Source of the DNA: an uncultured Opitutales bacterium
Lineage (GTDB): Bacteria; Verrucomicrobiota; Verrucomicrobiia; Opitutales; Intestinicryptomonadaceae
DNA length: 64,000 bases
Reading direction: 5' to 3'
Assembly: GCA_944389175.1 (NCBI GenBank)
Contig: CALXLK010000004.1
Span: 124,001-188,000 of the forward strand
Positions 1-7,577 of the stretch are shown in pieces. How positions within the stretch are numbered: the stretch's first letter is position 1; each line of letters begins with the position of its first letter. Under the pieces are notes generated by a model. The model saw only the letters and a program-made list of their open reading frames with translations. It was not told where the DNA came from and did no database searches. Position numbers and translations under genes: made by a program.

Positions 1-1
1 A

Positions 2-292
2 ACAGCATACATAACATCGATGAAAAAAGGGGACAAACGCAAGGCCAAAGACATAATAGTAAAAGCAAAGGAAGCCGGAGCCTCGGAAGTCGCCATAGGC
101 AACTACAGAAATATAGACAGGGACTTTGTAAAACAGATACAACAATCCGGGCTGGAAGTTGGCGTGTGGCAAGTTGAAAATCTTGACGATCTGGCATACG
201 CCTCGTTTCTTGGCGTGAACCGCATCTGCAGCAATTACGCATGCAAACTCAGAAAACAATACAGGGCAATTAAAAATCTCGACATGCAATAA
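2..292 (+). CDS. Glycerophosphodiester phosphodiesterase-like protein, C-terminal part
   Basis: The reading frame is open from the window edge and continues through an internal Met at position 20, so this is the 3' end of a longer gene whose start lies outside. The visible part alternates helix and strand as in the last blocks of a GDPD TIM barrel: a segment ending in EVAIGNYRNI, then SGLEVGVWQVENLDDL, then a Leu-Gly-Val-x-x-Ile stretch. In GDPD enzymes the equivalent region reads G(L/K)-x-V-x-x-W-T-V-(N/D), followed by a G-(V/A)-D-G-(I/F) strand. The last strand here is FLGVNRICSNY, where many GDPDs have a DGI-(I/F)-T-D motif, so the match is reasonable but not perfect. These enzymes hydrolyse glycerophosphodiesters released from phospholipids. 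Family assignment is by pattern only; a related TIM-barrel phosphodiesterase remains possible. Confidence 0.6.
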   Translation, partial: TAYITSMKKGDKRKAKDIIVKAKEAGASEVAIGNYRNIDRDFVKQIQQSGLEVGVWQVENLDDLAYASFLGVNRICSNYACKLRKQYRAIKNLDMQ

Positions 293-626
293 CGCCGCCC
301 CAAGCGGGGATTGCAATGCTATGCCCCCGCAAAATATAGCGCCATACTCCGCCTTTGGGCACTATTCCAAATGCAAGTGCCCAACGACAACGAAGGTCGC
401 TGTTAGGAGCGCGAATAACTGCAACTATTCGAAGGCGTTTTCGAACAACGTTTCAAATTACCCGGAAAAATAAGACACCGCTTATATAAAGCCTGAAGCA
501 CCCGCGCACAACTTAGCAACCAAGTCCGTCGCATTGAACGCAGTGGACAAACGCTCGCTCAAAGGCTATGACGCGGATAGCCAAGCCTCCTCGGTTCGGA
601 CGGCAAAATTACCGTCTTTTTCAAAA
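293..626. other. Intergenic spacer, no gene recognised
   Basis: Between the diesterase-like gene and the bidirectional terminator there is no reading frame with family resemblance or a convincing ribosome binding site. A GC-rich 4-bp hairpin (cccc-aag-cggg) lies near position 307 just after the stop codon but has no T-run. The open frames seen on the plus strand from 534 onward run through the terminator and look like chance. Confidence 0.5.
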
Positions 627-660
627 AAGGTCTTGCGCCAGACAAACGCAAGGCCTTTTT
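627..660. terminator. Bidirectional rho-independent terminator
   Basis: Arms aaggtcttgcg (627-637) and cgcaaggcctt (647-657) pair over 11 positions with one G-U wobble around a 9-nt loop. The hairpin is preceded by an A-run and followed by a T-run, so it can work both ways. It lies downstream of the minus-strand GH2 gene that stops at 795 and downstream of the plus-strand gene that stops at 292. Confidence 0.75.
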
Positions 661-794
661 ATTCCGAGTCAAACCACAGCTTCAGCCTGCTAACGCCAAT
701 TATTGGCGCCGCCCAAAATACCCGCCCGCAACCGTGCGGCTCAGGTGTAATCGCGCGACTTGGCCCCGGTATTTCGAATATTTTTTACCGCCGC

Positions 795-2114
795 CTATTT
801 GACCTGCAGGGCAATCTTGCCCGGCTTGACGCCGTCGGCGGAAGCCTCCAACGTGCATTCGCCCGGATTCCGCGAGGCCTGCAAAATAGCGGTGAGCATG
901 CCGCTAAAGACGCGCATTTGCGGCAGGTGGAAAAGCTCAAGCGATGTGGGGTCGCCGTTTGCAGCGGCTCTGTAAGAGGCCGCGCCGGCGGTCTTAAACT
1001 TGACTAGGCGGTTGTCCAAGGGGCAAAGATTTCCGTCCTTGTCGACAACTTTTACGGTGACGTACGCCAAGTCTTCCCCGTCGGCCGAAAGCCCCCTGCT
1101 TGACGTGGAAAGCTCTATGCGGTGGGGCGCGCCCGCCGTGTTGACAATTTTTTGGGCGGCCGGTTTGCCGTTTAAGTAAAAGCCCTTGTAGGCAATATAC
1201 TCTATCTTGCGAATGCCAAACCGCGTGGAATATTTGTCGACGAGCTTGCCCCCGGCGTATATCTGAGAGCGCGCCCAATATAAATGCGGCGCATCCGGAG
1301 ACCACAGAAGCGGCTTTTCAACTATGAAGTTCTGCGTGAACGTATCGCCGCTTTTTAGGCGGGCCCTATTCTTATTTTTGGCCACTACGGATCCGTCGGG
1401 GGCTACTATTTCCGTAGATACTTCGATCTCCTCGCCGGCCGAATTTTCTATATTCGCCTCAATCTTAACCGAGGCAAAGTCTTCTCCTACTCTCGGAGTC
1501 GTCACATAAGTTCCCCATACGCCCACGTGGATTTTTTCCGTGCTAACTACATGCACGTTGCAGTAGACCCCCGCACCGGGGTACCAGCGCGAAGATTTTT
1601 CGAGGTTCTCGAGGCGCACGGCCAACACATTGCCCTTGCCGTCTTTGTTTACAAGGCCGCTTATATCGCAGAAAAACGAGTTGTAGCCGTACGGCCAAAA
1701 GCAGGCCTTCTTGCCGTTGACAAAAACATTCGCGCGGCTCATGGCCCCGTCAAAAATGAGGGTGTGGCACTTCCCGGGCTCGACGTCAAAACGCGTCCTG
1801 TACCAGCCTACACCGGCGTACGGCAATCCGCCGGTGCGGCCTGTTTTAACGCTGGATTTCTTCTCCAGATTCTGCGTGATGACGACAGTCTGCAGGTCGT
1901 GCTTTCTGTCGAAAGGGCCGTATATGGCCCAGCCGTGGGGAACGGAGACATCCTCCCACGAAGAATCGTCATAGGAAACCGTTTCCGCGGCAAGCAAATC
2001 CGCCTTGGAAAATTTCCACCCCGTCTGGAGCGTCTGGACCGAGCGTTGGGCAAACGCGGTAACCGACAGGCACGATATGCATATTGCAAAAAGTCTAACT
2101 GCACCGGCTTTCAT
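795..2114 (-). CDS. GH2 beta-galactosidase-like secreted protein lacking the catalytic barrel
   Basis: A 439-residue secreted protein with both ends of a glycoside hydrolase family 2 beta-galactosidase but no middle. The start (Met at 2114) gives a signal peptide ending in SVTAFA. Residues of about 25-330 are the jelly-roll sugar-binding domain (GWYRTRFDV, NVFVNGKKACFWPYGYNSF) and an immunoglobulin-like domain ending in RFGIRKIEY. The sequence then reads KGFYLNGKP followed at once by AAQKIVNTAGAPHRIEL, which in full-length relatives belongs to the C-terminal domains hundreds of residues later. The last 100 residues (SADGEDLAYVTVKVVDKDG, AANGDPTSLELFHLPQM) match the usual C-terminal Ig-like domain. 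The TIM barrel with both catalytic glutamates is absent, an estimated 350 residues lost in frame, apparently at an NGK motif occurring on both sides. It could still bind galactosides, or be a decaying gene; hydrolase activity is not expected. Confidence 0.85.
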   Translation of the reverse strand: MKAGAVRLFAICISCLSVTAFAQRSVQTLQTGWKFSKADLLAAETVSYDDSSWEDVSVPHGWAIYGPFDRKHDLQTVVITQNLEKKSSVKTGRTGGLPYAGVGWYRTRFDVEPGKCHTLIFDGAMSRANVFVNGKKACFWPYGYNSFFCDISGLVNKDGKGNVLAVRLENLEKSSRWYPGAGVYCNVHVVSTEKIHVGVWGTYVTTPRVGEDFASVKIEANIENSAGEEIEVSTEIVAPDGSVVAKNKNRARLKSGDTFTQNFIVEKPLLWSPDAPHLYWARSQIYAGGKLVDKYSTRFGIRKIEYIAYKGFYLNGKPAAQKIVNTAGAPHRIELSTSSRGLSADGEDLAYVTVKVVDKDGNLCPLDNRLVKFKTAGAASYRAAANGDPTSLELFHLPQMRVFSGMLTAILQASRNPGECTLEASADGVKPGKIALQVK

Positions 2115-2296
2115 ACGTGCTGTCTGTTTATTTTTCCCGTAGTCTCGTGTCAACAATTCTTTAATTGGCCTTGGATATTGAAAATGCCGACGACGAAAAA
2201 AAACTCTGCGCCGACGAAAAAAAAGCCGCAAACTCCTTTTTTTGTTGCGGCGAGCGCAAAAACGCGGGTGATTTAGGCATATATTTAAGCCGACTC

Positions 2297-2341
2297 AAAA
2301 AAAAAGCGGCGCGCCCTCCACGCATACGTAAGAGGCGCGCC
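2297..2341 (-). terminator. Rho-independent terminator of the secreted hydrolase gene
   Basis: Two copies of the self-complementary octamer ggcgcgcc (2308-2315 and 2334-2341) form a GC-rich stem. On the minus strand it is followed by gc and a run of nine T. It follows the hydrolase gene that stops at 2440. Confidence 0.8.
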
Positions 2342-2439
2342 AAAATTTGAATTTGTATGTTAATGCGCCGTGCCCTGCTCCCGAAAAGCGCGGATAAAAA
2401 ACGCGCGCATTCAGAGAGTAAAAAGCGGCTGCCCAAAGG

Positions 2440-3468
2440 CTAATCTACATGCAAATATTTCTTGAAGAATTCGTCGATTTTATCGAAGGGTATTTTTTGC
2501 ATGTTATCGTACAAGTCCACATGGCTTGCGCCTTCCACGATAATAAGGTGCTTGTTGTCGCCCTTTAGTTTTGCAAAGGCGTCCTCCCCAAAGTAGCGGC
2601 TGTGGGCCTTTTCTCCGTGAACGACCAACACGGCGCTGCGTATTTCCGAAGCGTAGGAAAGTATGGGCATGTTTATCAGCGATAGGGCCGATGTCGCATT
2701 CCAATGGCCGTTTGAGTTTATGGAGCGGCTGTGAAAACCGCGGGGCGTCTTGTAATACATGTAGTAGTCTTTGACAAACTGCGGTTCAGATCCGCTAAGC
2801 TTTTCCGGAAGCCCTTCCGCCGGGGCGGGACGGCCGCTTGCAAAATCGGCAGTGCGCTGTTTGCAGAGCTTGTCCTTTAACTGCCAGCGCGCGTTCTCGT
2901 CGATAGAATCGAAGTACCCGCGGGCGCTTACGCGCGTCATGTCGTACATGGTCGAGGCTACCGCAGCCCGAATCCTCGTGTCTATCGCCGCGGCATTTAT
3001 GGCAAAGCCACCAAAGCCGCATATGCCCAAGATTCCGATTTTGTCGGGGTCGGCGAATTCCTGGTTGCTCAGGAAATCTACGGCCGCGCAAAAATCCTCG
3101 GTGTTAATATCGGCGGAGGCCACGTTCGCGCAACCCTCGGGGCCGCTTTCGCCCGTAAATGAGGCGTCAAAGGCGAGCGCCGCGTATCCCATTTTCGCAA
3201 GCTGCTGGGCGTAAAGGCCCGAGGCCTGCTCTTTGACCGCGCCGAACGGGCCGCAGACTGCAATGGCCGGAAGTTTTTTGCCCGAAAAATCTTTCGGCAG
3301 ATACAAATCACCGACGAGCTTTATCCCGAAGCGGTTCTTGAAGTTCACTTTCCGCGAGCATACCGTATCGCTCTTCGGAAAAGTCTTATCCCATTTTTGA
3401 TTGTCGTTTTCCATAGCCAATAATGTTGAAGTTAAAAGCATAATAGCAGTTGTAAATATCCGTTTCAT
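2440..3468 (-). CDS. Secreted alpha/beta hydrolase (dienelactone hydrolase-like)
   Basis: A 342-residue alpha/beta hydrolase with an N-terminal signal peptide (MKRIFTTAIMLLTSTLLA). The start at 3468 is chosen because a strong aaggaggg ribosome binding site lies just upstream; an earlier in-frame codon gives no signal peptide. The domain starts with strand KLPAIAVCGPFGAVKEQ. The nucleophile elbow reads GICGFGG, with Cys in place of the usual Ser, as in a known subgroup of predicted hydrolases of gut bacteria. The rest of the triad is likely the Asp/Glu region near LVVHGEKAHSRYF and His in GASHVDLYD. The fingerprint ASTMYDMTRVSARGYFDS and YYKTPRGFHSRS is typical of that subgroup. The natural substrate is unknown. 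It is divergent from a LysR regulator with a shared 110-bp control region, so it is the probable target of that regulator. Confidence 0.85.
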   Translation of the reverse strand: MKRIFTTAIMLLTSTLLAMENDNQKWDKTFPKSDTVCSRKVNFKNRFGIKLVGDLYLPKDFSGKKLPAIAVCGPFGAVKEQASGLYAQQLAKMGYAALAFDASFTGESGPEGCANVASADINTEDFCAAVDFLSNQEFADPDKIGILGICGFGGFAINAAAIDTRIRAAVASTMYDMTRVSARGYFDSIDENARWQLKDKLCKQRTADFASGRPAPAEGLPEKLSGSEPQFVKDYYMYYKTPRGFHSRSINSNGHWNATSALSLINMPILSYASEIRSAVLVVHGEKAHSRYFGEDAFAKLKGDNKHLIIVEGASHVDLYDNMQKIPFDKIDEFFKKYLHVD

Positions 3469-3538
3469 ATTGCCCTCCTTTTTGCGCGAATTTAACATTT
3501 TTTTTAAAAAATAGCAAATACTTATATTTCATATCTAA

Positions 3539-3557
3539 ATATGCTTGATAAGCATAT
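3539..3557. promoter_or_regulatory. Palindromic LysR-type operator
   Basis: Perfect 8-bp arms atatgctt and aagcatat separated by gat lie in the divergent spacer between the hydrolase and the LysR gene. The element fits the T-N11-A shape of LysR-family sites, and the spacer is AT-rich with room for both promoters. This is the likely binding site of the adjacent regulator. Confidence 0.65.
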
Positions 3558-3566
3558 CTAAAGATG

Positions 3567-3583
3567 CCATTCTCCAAGAATGG
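3567..3583 (+). promoter_or_regulatory. Hairpin overlapping the LysR start codon
   Basis: Arms ccattct (3567-3573) and agaatgg (3577-3583) are perfect complements with a 3-nt loop. The second arm contains the ATG at 3580, so in the mRNA the start codon would be buried in a stem. This could dampen translation of the regulator, or be a second DNA site for autoregulation. Confidence 0.4.
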
Positions 3584-4464
3584 AATTGCGCGTACTAAAA
3601 TATTTTCTGGCCGTGGCAAATGCCGGCAGCATAACGCGGGCGGCCAACATGCTCCACCTGAGCCAACCGACCTTATCCCGCCAAATAAAAGCGCTCGAGG
3701 AGGAGCTCGGGCGCAAGCTTTTCACGCGGGGCAAATACGAAGTTAGCCTGACCGAAAGCGGACTCGCCTTCAAAAACCGCGCCGTAGAGATAGTTGATAT
3801 GGCCGAGCGCACGAAGTCCGAATTCGCCCCGAAACAAATCATGGCAAAAGGGACCGTGTATATCGGCGGAGGGGAGACCCGGGCAATGTCGTATTTGGCA
3901 AATATCGCCGCAGCCACCAGGCGGGCCTACCCGCAAATAAGTTTTCATATGTACAGCGGAAACGCCGACGACGTAAAGGAAAAGCTCGACAAGGGGCTGC
4001 TCGACTTCGGCGTTCTGATTGAACCCACAGACATATCAAAATACGAATTTGCCACATTGCCGAAGAAAGATAGGTGGGGGTTAATCGTGTCGGCAGACGG
4101 CCCCCTGGCCTCTAGACGCAGCATAAGAGCCGCAGACTTGGCAGGCATACCCCTGTTAATGTCGCGCCAGCTCACCTCGAAATACGGAGTGTCGGATAAA
4201 TTTTACCAGTGGTTTGAGTCTGTGGCAAAGGATATTGAGATAGCGGCCTCCTACAACCTCATATACAACGCCGCGCTGCTTGTAAAAGCGGGGTTGGGAA
4301 GCGCCGTAGCCCTCGAAGGCCTCGTAAGCGACGACAGCCTGCGTTTCGTGCCCTTTGCCCCGAAACTGGAATCGCGCGTGGACATTGTTTGGAAAAAAGC
4401 CAGAGTCCGCTCGGCCGCCGCCGATATATTCCTAAGCGCTATTTTATCGGGGAAGGTGCGCTGA
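3580..4464 (+). CDS. LysR family transcriptional regulator
   Basis: A 294-residue LysR-type regulator of normal family length. Residues 1-60 form the winged helix-turn-helix: MELRVLKYFLAVANAGSIT, then AANMLHLSQPTLSRQIKALE, which holds the recognition helix, then ELGRKLFTRGK. The rest is the periplasmic-binding-protein-like effector domain, with GTVYIGGGETRAM at its start and a GLLDFGVLIEP strand typical of the fold. It is transcribed away from the secreted hydrolase across a spacer with a perfect palindrome, the classic arrangement in which the LysR protein controls the divergent gene. The effector cannot be read from sequence. The ATG chosen gives the conserved M-E-L-R start. Confidence 0.95.
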   Translation: MELRVLKYFLAVANAGSITRAANMLHLSQPTLSRQIKALEEELGRKLFTRGKYEVSLTESGLAFKNRAVEIVDMAERTKSEFAPKQIMAKGTVYIGGGETRAMSYLANIAAATRRAYPQISFHMYSGNADDVKEKLDKGLLDFGVLIEPTDISKYEFATLPKKDRWGLIVSADGPLASRRSIRAADLAGIPLLMSRQLTSKYGVSDKFYQWFESVAKDIEIAASYNLIYNAALLVKAGLGSAVALEGLVSDDSLRFVPFAPKLESRVDIVWKKARVRSAAADIFLSAILSGKVR

Positions 4465-4475
4465 AATGGCCAATA

Positions 4476-4506
4476 CAAAAAAAGGCCTCCGCAAATGCGA
4501 AAGCCT
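4476..4506 (-). terminator. Rho-independent terminator of tRNA-Glu
   Basis: On the minus strand an 11-bp stem with two G-T wobbles (between aggctttcgc and gcggaggcct, 4483-4506) is followed by eight T. It begins eight bases past the 3' end of the tRNA and probably also ends transcripts of the convergent LysR gene. Confidence 0.8.
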
Positions 4507-4514
4507 AAAAGAAG

Positions 4515-4586
4515 CACCCCGCTGCAGAATCGAACTGCACTTTAAAGATTGAGAATCTTTCGTCCTAACCACTAGACGACCGGGGC
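4515..4586 (-). tRNA. tRNA-Glu (anticodon CTC)
   Basis: The minus strand starts GCCCCGG TC GTCT and runs through a D-loop AGTGGTT, an anticodon stem AAAGA/TCTTT with loop TTCTCAA giving anticodon CTC, and a T-arm TGCAG-TTCGATT-CTGCA. The acceptor pairs GCCCCGG with GCGGGGT; the last pair at the base of the stem appears to be a G-G mismatch and the first a G-T wobble. CCA is not encoded. It decodes GAG; a second tRNA-Glu for GAA is presumably elsewhere. Confidence 0.93.
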
Positions 4587-4936
4587 GTAAAAAAATATCG
4601 CTTGCCATAGTGCATTTTTGCCCCGACTAATCAACAAAAAAATAATTTTATTTTTGCATTTTTTTTAAGGAGCGGCGCCGATAAAATGCGGCAGCGCTCC
4701 AACACACTAACATCCATATGCTTGTGGCACGGTCAAAGCGCAAAAAAATTCGGGGTATAAAATGCTTTTAAAGCATGCCGCTTGCACAATGTTTTATTTT
4801 CGCGCCAAACAAAAAACTGCGCCGCGGCAAGGCTCAAGGCCACGTTAGAAAATTGCAATTTACTTAACGCCCGAAAAAAAACGGCCTCGCAAAATCCCCC
4901 CCTTGTTTGCGCCCCGCAAACGCATTGCATAAAAGA
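4587..4936. other. Intergenic spacer upstream of tRNA-Glu
   Basis: No gene recognised. A hairpin with ggagcg and cgctcc arms lies at about 4670-4700 next to a T-rich run. The rest is AT-rich and low in structure. Open frames on the minus strand here lack ribosome binding sites and family resemblance. Confidence 0.45.
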
Positions 4937-4969
4937 CAAAAAAAAACGCGGATAAAAATCCGCGTTTTT
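4937..4969 (-). terminator. Rho-independent terminator of rhaA
   Basis: Perfect 8-bp arms acgcggat and atccgcgt flank a 4-nt loop, with a long T-run on the minus strand 12 bases after the rhaA stop. The other side also has a T-run, so it may be bidirectional. Confidence 0.85.
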
Positions 4970-4981
4970 GGGGAAATTCGT

Positions 4982-6235
4982 CTAGTTGCGCTTGGACAAA
5001 ACTTTCCTTTCGTATTCCTTGACGCCCTTGAGCATCGCCATGCCGTTTAGCTTTTGAGTGCGCTGGCAATACTCCTGCCACACATCGGCCGACGGCAGGT
5101 TTTTGGCCTCCTCCATAAGGGCGAGGCGCGTGCCGAAATCGACTTTCGCCTCGGCGTCTTTCATCATCGCCAGAGGATCCAACAGCGCGCAAAGCAAAGC
5201 CTTTCGGGCCGCGCGCATGCCGATGGCCCAGGCAAAGATGCGGTTTATGCTGGCGTCGAAGAAGTCCATGCCTATGTGCACCTTGTCGGCGGCCTGGCAG
5301 CGTATAATTTCCTGCATTATAGACATGGTGCTGTCGTCGGTAATGACCACGTGGTCGCTATCCCAGCGTACCCCGCGGGAAACATGCAGAAGAATTTCCG
5401 GAGAAAATAGAAGCGCCGATGAAATTTTGTCGGCTATCATTTCCGTCGGGTGGAAATGCCCGGAGTCAAGCGTAATAAGAATTTGATTCTTGACGCAGTA
5501 GCCCATAACGAACTCGTGCGAGCCCACCACGTAGCTTTCGCTGCCAATGCCAAAGAGCTTGCTCTCAAAGGCGTCTTTGTTGTACTTCTTGGAAACTTTT
5601 ACAGCGAATATCTTATCGAGGGAGTCGGCCATGCGCTTGCGCGGCGACAACCTGTCGGCGGGCATGTCCTTCATGCCATCGGGCATCCAAAAATTCGTAA
5701 TGACGGTTTCCCCGAGCTCCTTGCCCATTTTTTCGGCAATCTTGCGGCAGGCTATTCCGTGCTCAACCCAATACTGGCGGACGCCCTTGTCCGGGCTCGA
5801 AAGAGTCAGGCCGTCCTTTACCAGCGGGTGCGAAAAATACGTGGGGTTGAAATCTATGCCCATCTTCCTGGCTTTGCACCAGTCGACCCACCCCTTGAAA
5901 TTTTTGTACTCAATGGCGTTTCTGTCCACCTTCTTGCCGCCGAATTCGCCGTAAATTGCATGTAGATTCAGGCGCGTCTTGCCGGGAATGTATTTGAGAG
6001 CCTCGTCGATATCCTGCCTCAGCTCGTCAATATTGCGCGCCTTGCCGGGAAAATTACCGGTCGTCTGAATGCCGTCTCCGGACAACCCAGCGTCGGGCGT
6101 CTCAAATCCGCAAACGTCGTCGCCCTGCCAGCAATGCATGGAAAGGGGTATCTTATCCAATGTCTCCAATGCCTTGTCGGTGTTCACACCAAACTTGGCA
6201 TACTGTTCTTTTGCATACTTATAATTGTTCGCCAT
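4982..6235 (-). CDS. rhaA: L-rhamnose isomerase
   Basis: Interconverts L-rhamnose and L-rhamnulose, the first cytoplasmic step of rhamnose catabolism. The 417-residue product has the family length (about 420). Recognisable blocks are the N-terminal KIPLSMHCWQGDDVCGFE and GIQTTGNFPGKARN, the metal-site region NFWMPDGMKDMPADRLSPR, then KLFGIGSESYVVGSHEFV and LITLDSGHFHPTE, then VSRGVRWDSDHVV. The His, Glu and Asp residues binding the two divalent metals are all present. An in-frame TTG two codons upstream is possible, but ATG at 6235 is preferred. No rhamnulokinase or aldolase gene lies nearby, so the rest of the pathway is encoded elsewhere. The gene is divergent from glycerate kinase. Confidence 0.97.
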   Translation of the reverse strand: MANNYKYAKEQYAKFGVNTDKALETLDKIPLSMHCWQGDDVCGFETPDAGLSGDGIQTTGNFPGKARNIDELRQDIDEALKYIPGKTRLNLHAIYGEFGGKKVDRNAIEYKNFKGWVDWCKARKMGIDFNPTYFSHPLVKDGLTLSSPDKGVRQYWVEHGIACRKIAEKMGKELGETVITNFWMPDGMKDMPADRLSPRKRMADSLDKIFAVKVSKKYNKDAFESKLFGIGSESYVVGSHEFVMGYCVKNQILITLDSGHFHPTEMIADKISSALLFSPEILLHVSRGVRWDSDHVVITDDSTMSIMQEIIRCQAADKVHIGMDFFDASINRIFAWAIGMRAARKALLCALLDPLAMMKDAEAKVDFGTRLALMEEAKNLPSADVWQEYCQRTQKLNGMAMLKGVKEYERKVLSKRN

Positions 6236-6345
6236 ATACAACCACTCTTATTTGTGTTTTTACTTATTTCAAGACTTTTTTGGAAAATAATTCCACACAA
6301 ATCAAAAAATACAAAAGCACAAGGCTCGATTTCTCAAAAAAGTGT

Positions 6346-6375
6346 TTGCAAAAATTAAAAAAACCGTAATTATAT
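6346..6375 (+). promoter_or_regulatory. Candidate promoter of glycerate kinase operon
   Basis: TTGCAA (6346-6351) is followed after 17-18 bases by ATTATA/TTATAT (6369-6375), a fair sigma-70 type match in the divergent rhaA/glycerate kinase spacer. Confidence 0.45.
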
Positions 6376-6389
6376 GGATAATTAGACGG

Positions 6390-6401
6390 CTCTTCGAAGA
6401 G
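6390..6401 (+). promoter_or_regulatory. 12-bp perfect palindrome in the glycerate kinase leader
   Basis: ctcttcgaagag is a perfect inverted repeat just downstream of the candidate -10 and 38 bases before the glycerate kinase start. It is placed like a repressor operator. Confidence 0.35.
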
Positions 6402-6439
6402 GGGTATGTTATTTTGCAAATTGCAACAAAAGGATAAGA

Positions 6440-7576
6440 ATGGGAAATAAAGTGCACAAGTTTTTGGTTGTACCTGATAAATTTAGAGGATCGCTATCTG
6501 CAGGCCAGGCTTCCCATTCAATTAGGATGGGTATCACAGCAGTCATAAAAGACGCCCCCATTACCGAATTTGCAATGACCGACGGCGGCGACGGATTTGT
6601 CGATACCATGGCAAAGACCCGCCCCGGCGCAAAAGTAATAAGACTAAAGACCATAGACCCCACCGGACAGACGCTCACGGCAAAATGCGCCCTTTTGGAC
6701 GACCATACAGCCATAGTCGGGCTTTCCGAGGCCTCCGGTATAAATTTAATATCCGAGGGCGAACGCAACCCGTCAAGGCTTACAAACATAGGCACGGGCA
6801 ACATACTGGCAAAGCTCGTCGAGCGCGGGTATAAAACGATTATCGTAGGCGTCGGCGGAAGCGCCACAAACGACGGCGGCATAGGGTTGCTTATACCCTT
6901 GGGCTTTAAGTTCCTAGATAAAAATGGCAAAGACATAGAACCAACGGGAGCCGGCCTTAAGGATCTTGCAAAGATAGAGGTCCCGCAAACCCAGTTTAAG
7001 ACAAAATTCATAGTAGCCACAGACGTGGAGAATACGCTGCTTGGCCCCGGCGGGGCGTCTTTGCAGTTTGCCCCGCAGAAGGGAGCAAGCCAAGAGGAGG
7101 CCCAGGCGCTCGAGCAAAACATGAAAAACCTCGTCGCAGTCACGGAAAAATGCCTTGGCAAGAGCATGCACGACTCGCCCGGAGCCGGAAGTGCCGGCGG
7201 TTGCGGCTACGCGCTTATGACTTTTCTAAACGCCGAGCAAATAAGCGGCTTTAAGCTCTTTGCCAAGTACAGCGAAATAGAAAAGCACATTAAAGCCTGC
7301 GACGTCGTCATAACCGGCGAGGGAAAATTTGACATGACGGACCGCCAAGGCAAGGGTCCGTACGAGCTTGCCAAGCTGGCGCTAAAGCACAAGAAAAAGG
7401 TATGGCTTTTCTGCGGAGAAAACAAGGTCGGCGACGAGGACCTGAAGGCCATGGGGCTCGATGGGATAAAAATCGGCCAAATTCTGCCGCTTGCCCCGAA
7501 CGTAGTCGAGGCCCACAACAGGGCGCCTAAATTCTTGGCCGCGCTGGCTAAAGATTTTGTATCTACACTTAAGTAA
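6440..7576 (+). CDS. Glycerate kinase (GlxK/GarK type)
   Basis: Phosphorylates D-glycerate with ATP, feeding it into glycolysis; in this family the product is normally 2-phosphoglycerate. The 378-residue protein is full length. Family marks are the start FLVVPDKFRGSLSA, then AMTDGGDGFVDTM, the Gly-rich VGVGGSATNDGGIGLL, ATDVENTLLGPGGASLQFAPQKGA and the C-terminal VVITGEGKFD. It heads a tight pair with proC (1 base between stop and start) and is divergent from rhaA. Rhamnose breakdown yields lactaldehyde and dihydroxyacetone phosphate rather than glycerate, so the neighbourhood does not establish a shared pathway. A ribosome binding site aaaagga lies about 6 bases before the ATG. Confidence 0.95.
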   Translation: MGNKVHKFLVVPDKFRGSLSAGQASHSIRMGITAVIKDAPITEFAMTDGGDGFVDTMAKTRPGAKVIRLKTIDPTGQTLTAKCALLDDHTAIVGLSEASGINLISEGERNPSRLTNIGTGNILAKLVERGYKTIIVGVGGSATNDGGIGLLIPLGFKFLDKNGKDIEPTGAGLKDLAKIEVPQTQFKTKFIVATDVENTLLGPGGASLQFAPQKGASQEEAQALEQNMKNLVAVTEKCLGKSMHDSPGAGSAGGCGYALMTFLNAEQISGFKLFAKYSEIEKHIKACDVVITGEGKFDMTDRQGKGPYELAKLALKHKKKVWLFCGENKVGDEDLKAMGLDGIKIGQILPLAPNVVEAHNRAPKFLAALAKDFVSTLK

Positions 7577-7577
7577 T

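Noticed and set aside
534..1007. Open frame of 157 codons on the plus strand
   Set aside because: It runs through the terminator at 627-660 and into the GH2 gene antisense; amino acid composition is unlike a real protein and there is no ribosome binding site.
1527..2276. Long plus-strand frame (249 codons) antisense to the GH2 gene
   Set aside because: Shadow of the real gene in the GC-rich third-position frame; no family resemblance.
2165..2350. Lys-rich plus-strand frame downstream of the GH2 signal peptide region
   Set aside because: It crosses the minus-strand terminator hairpin at 2297-2341 and consists of A-run codons.
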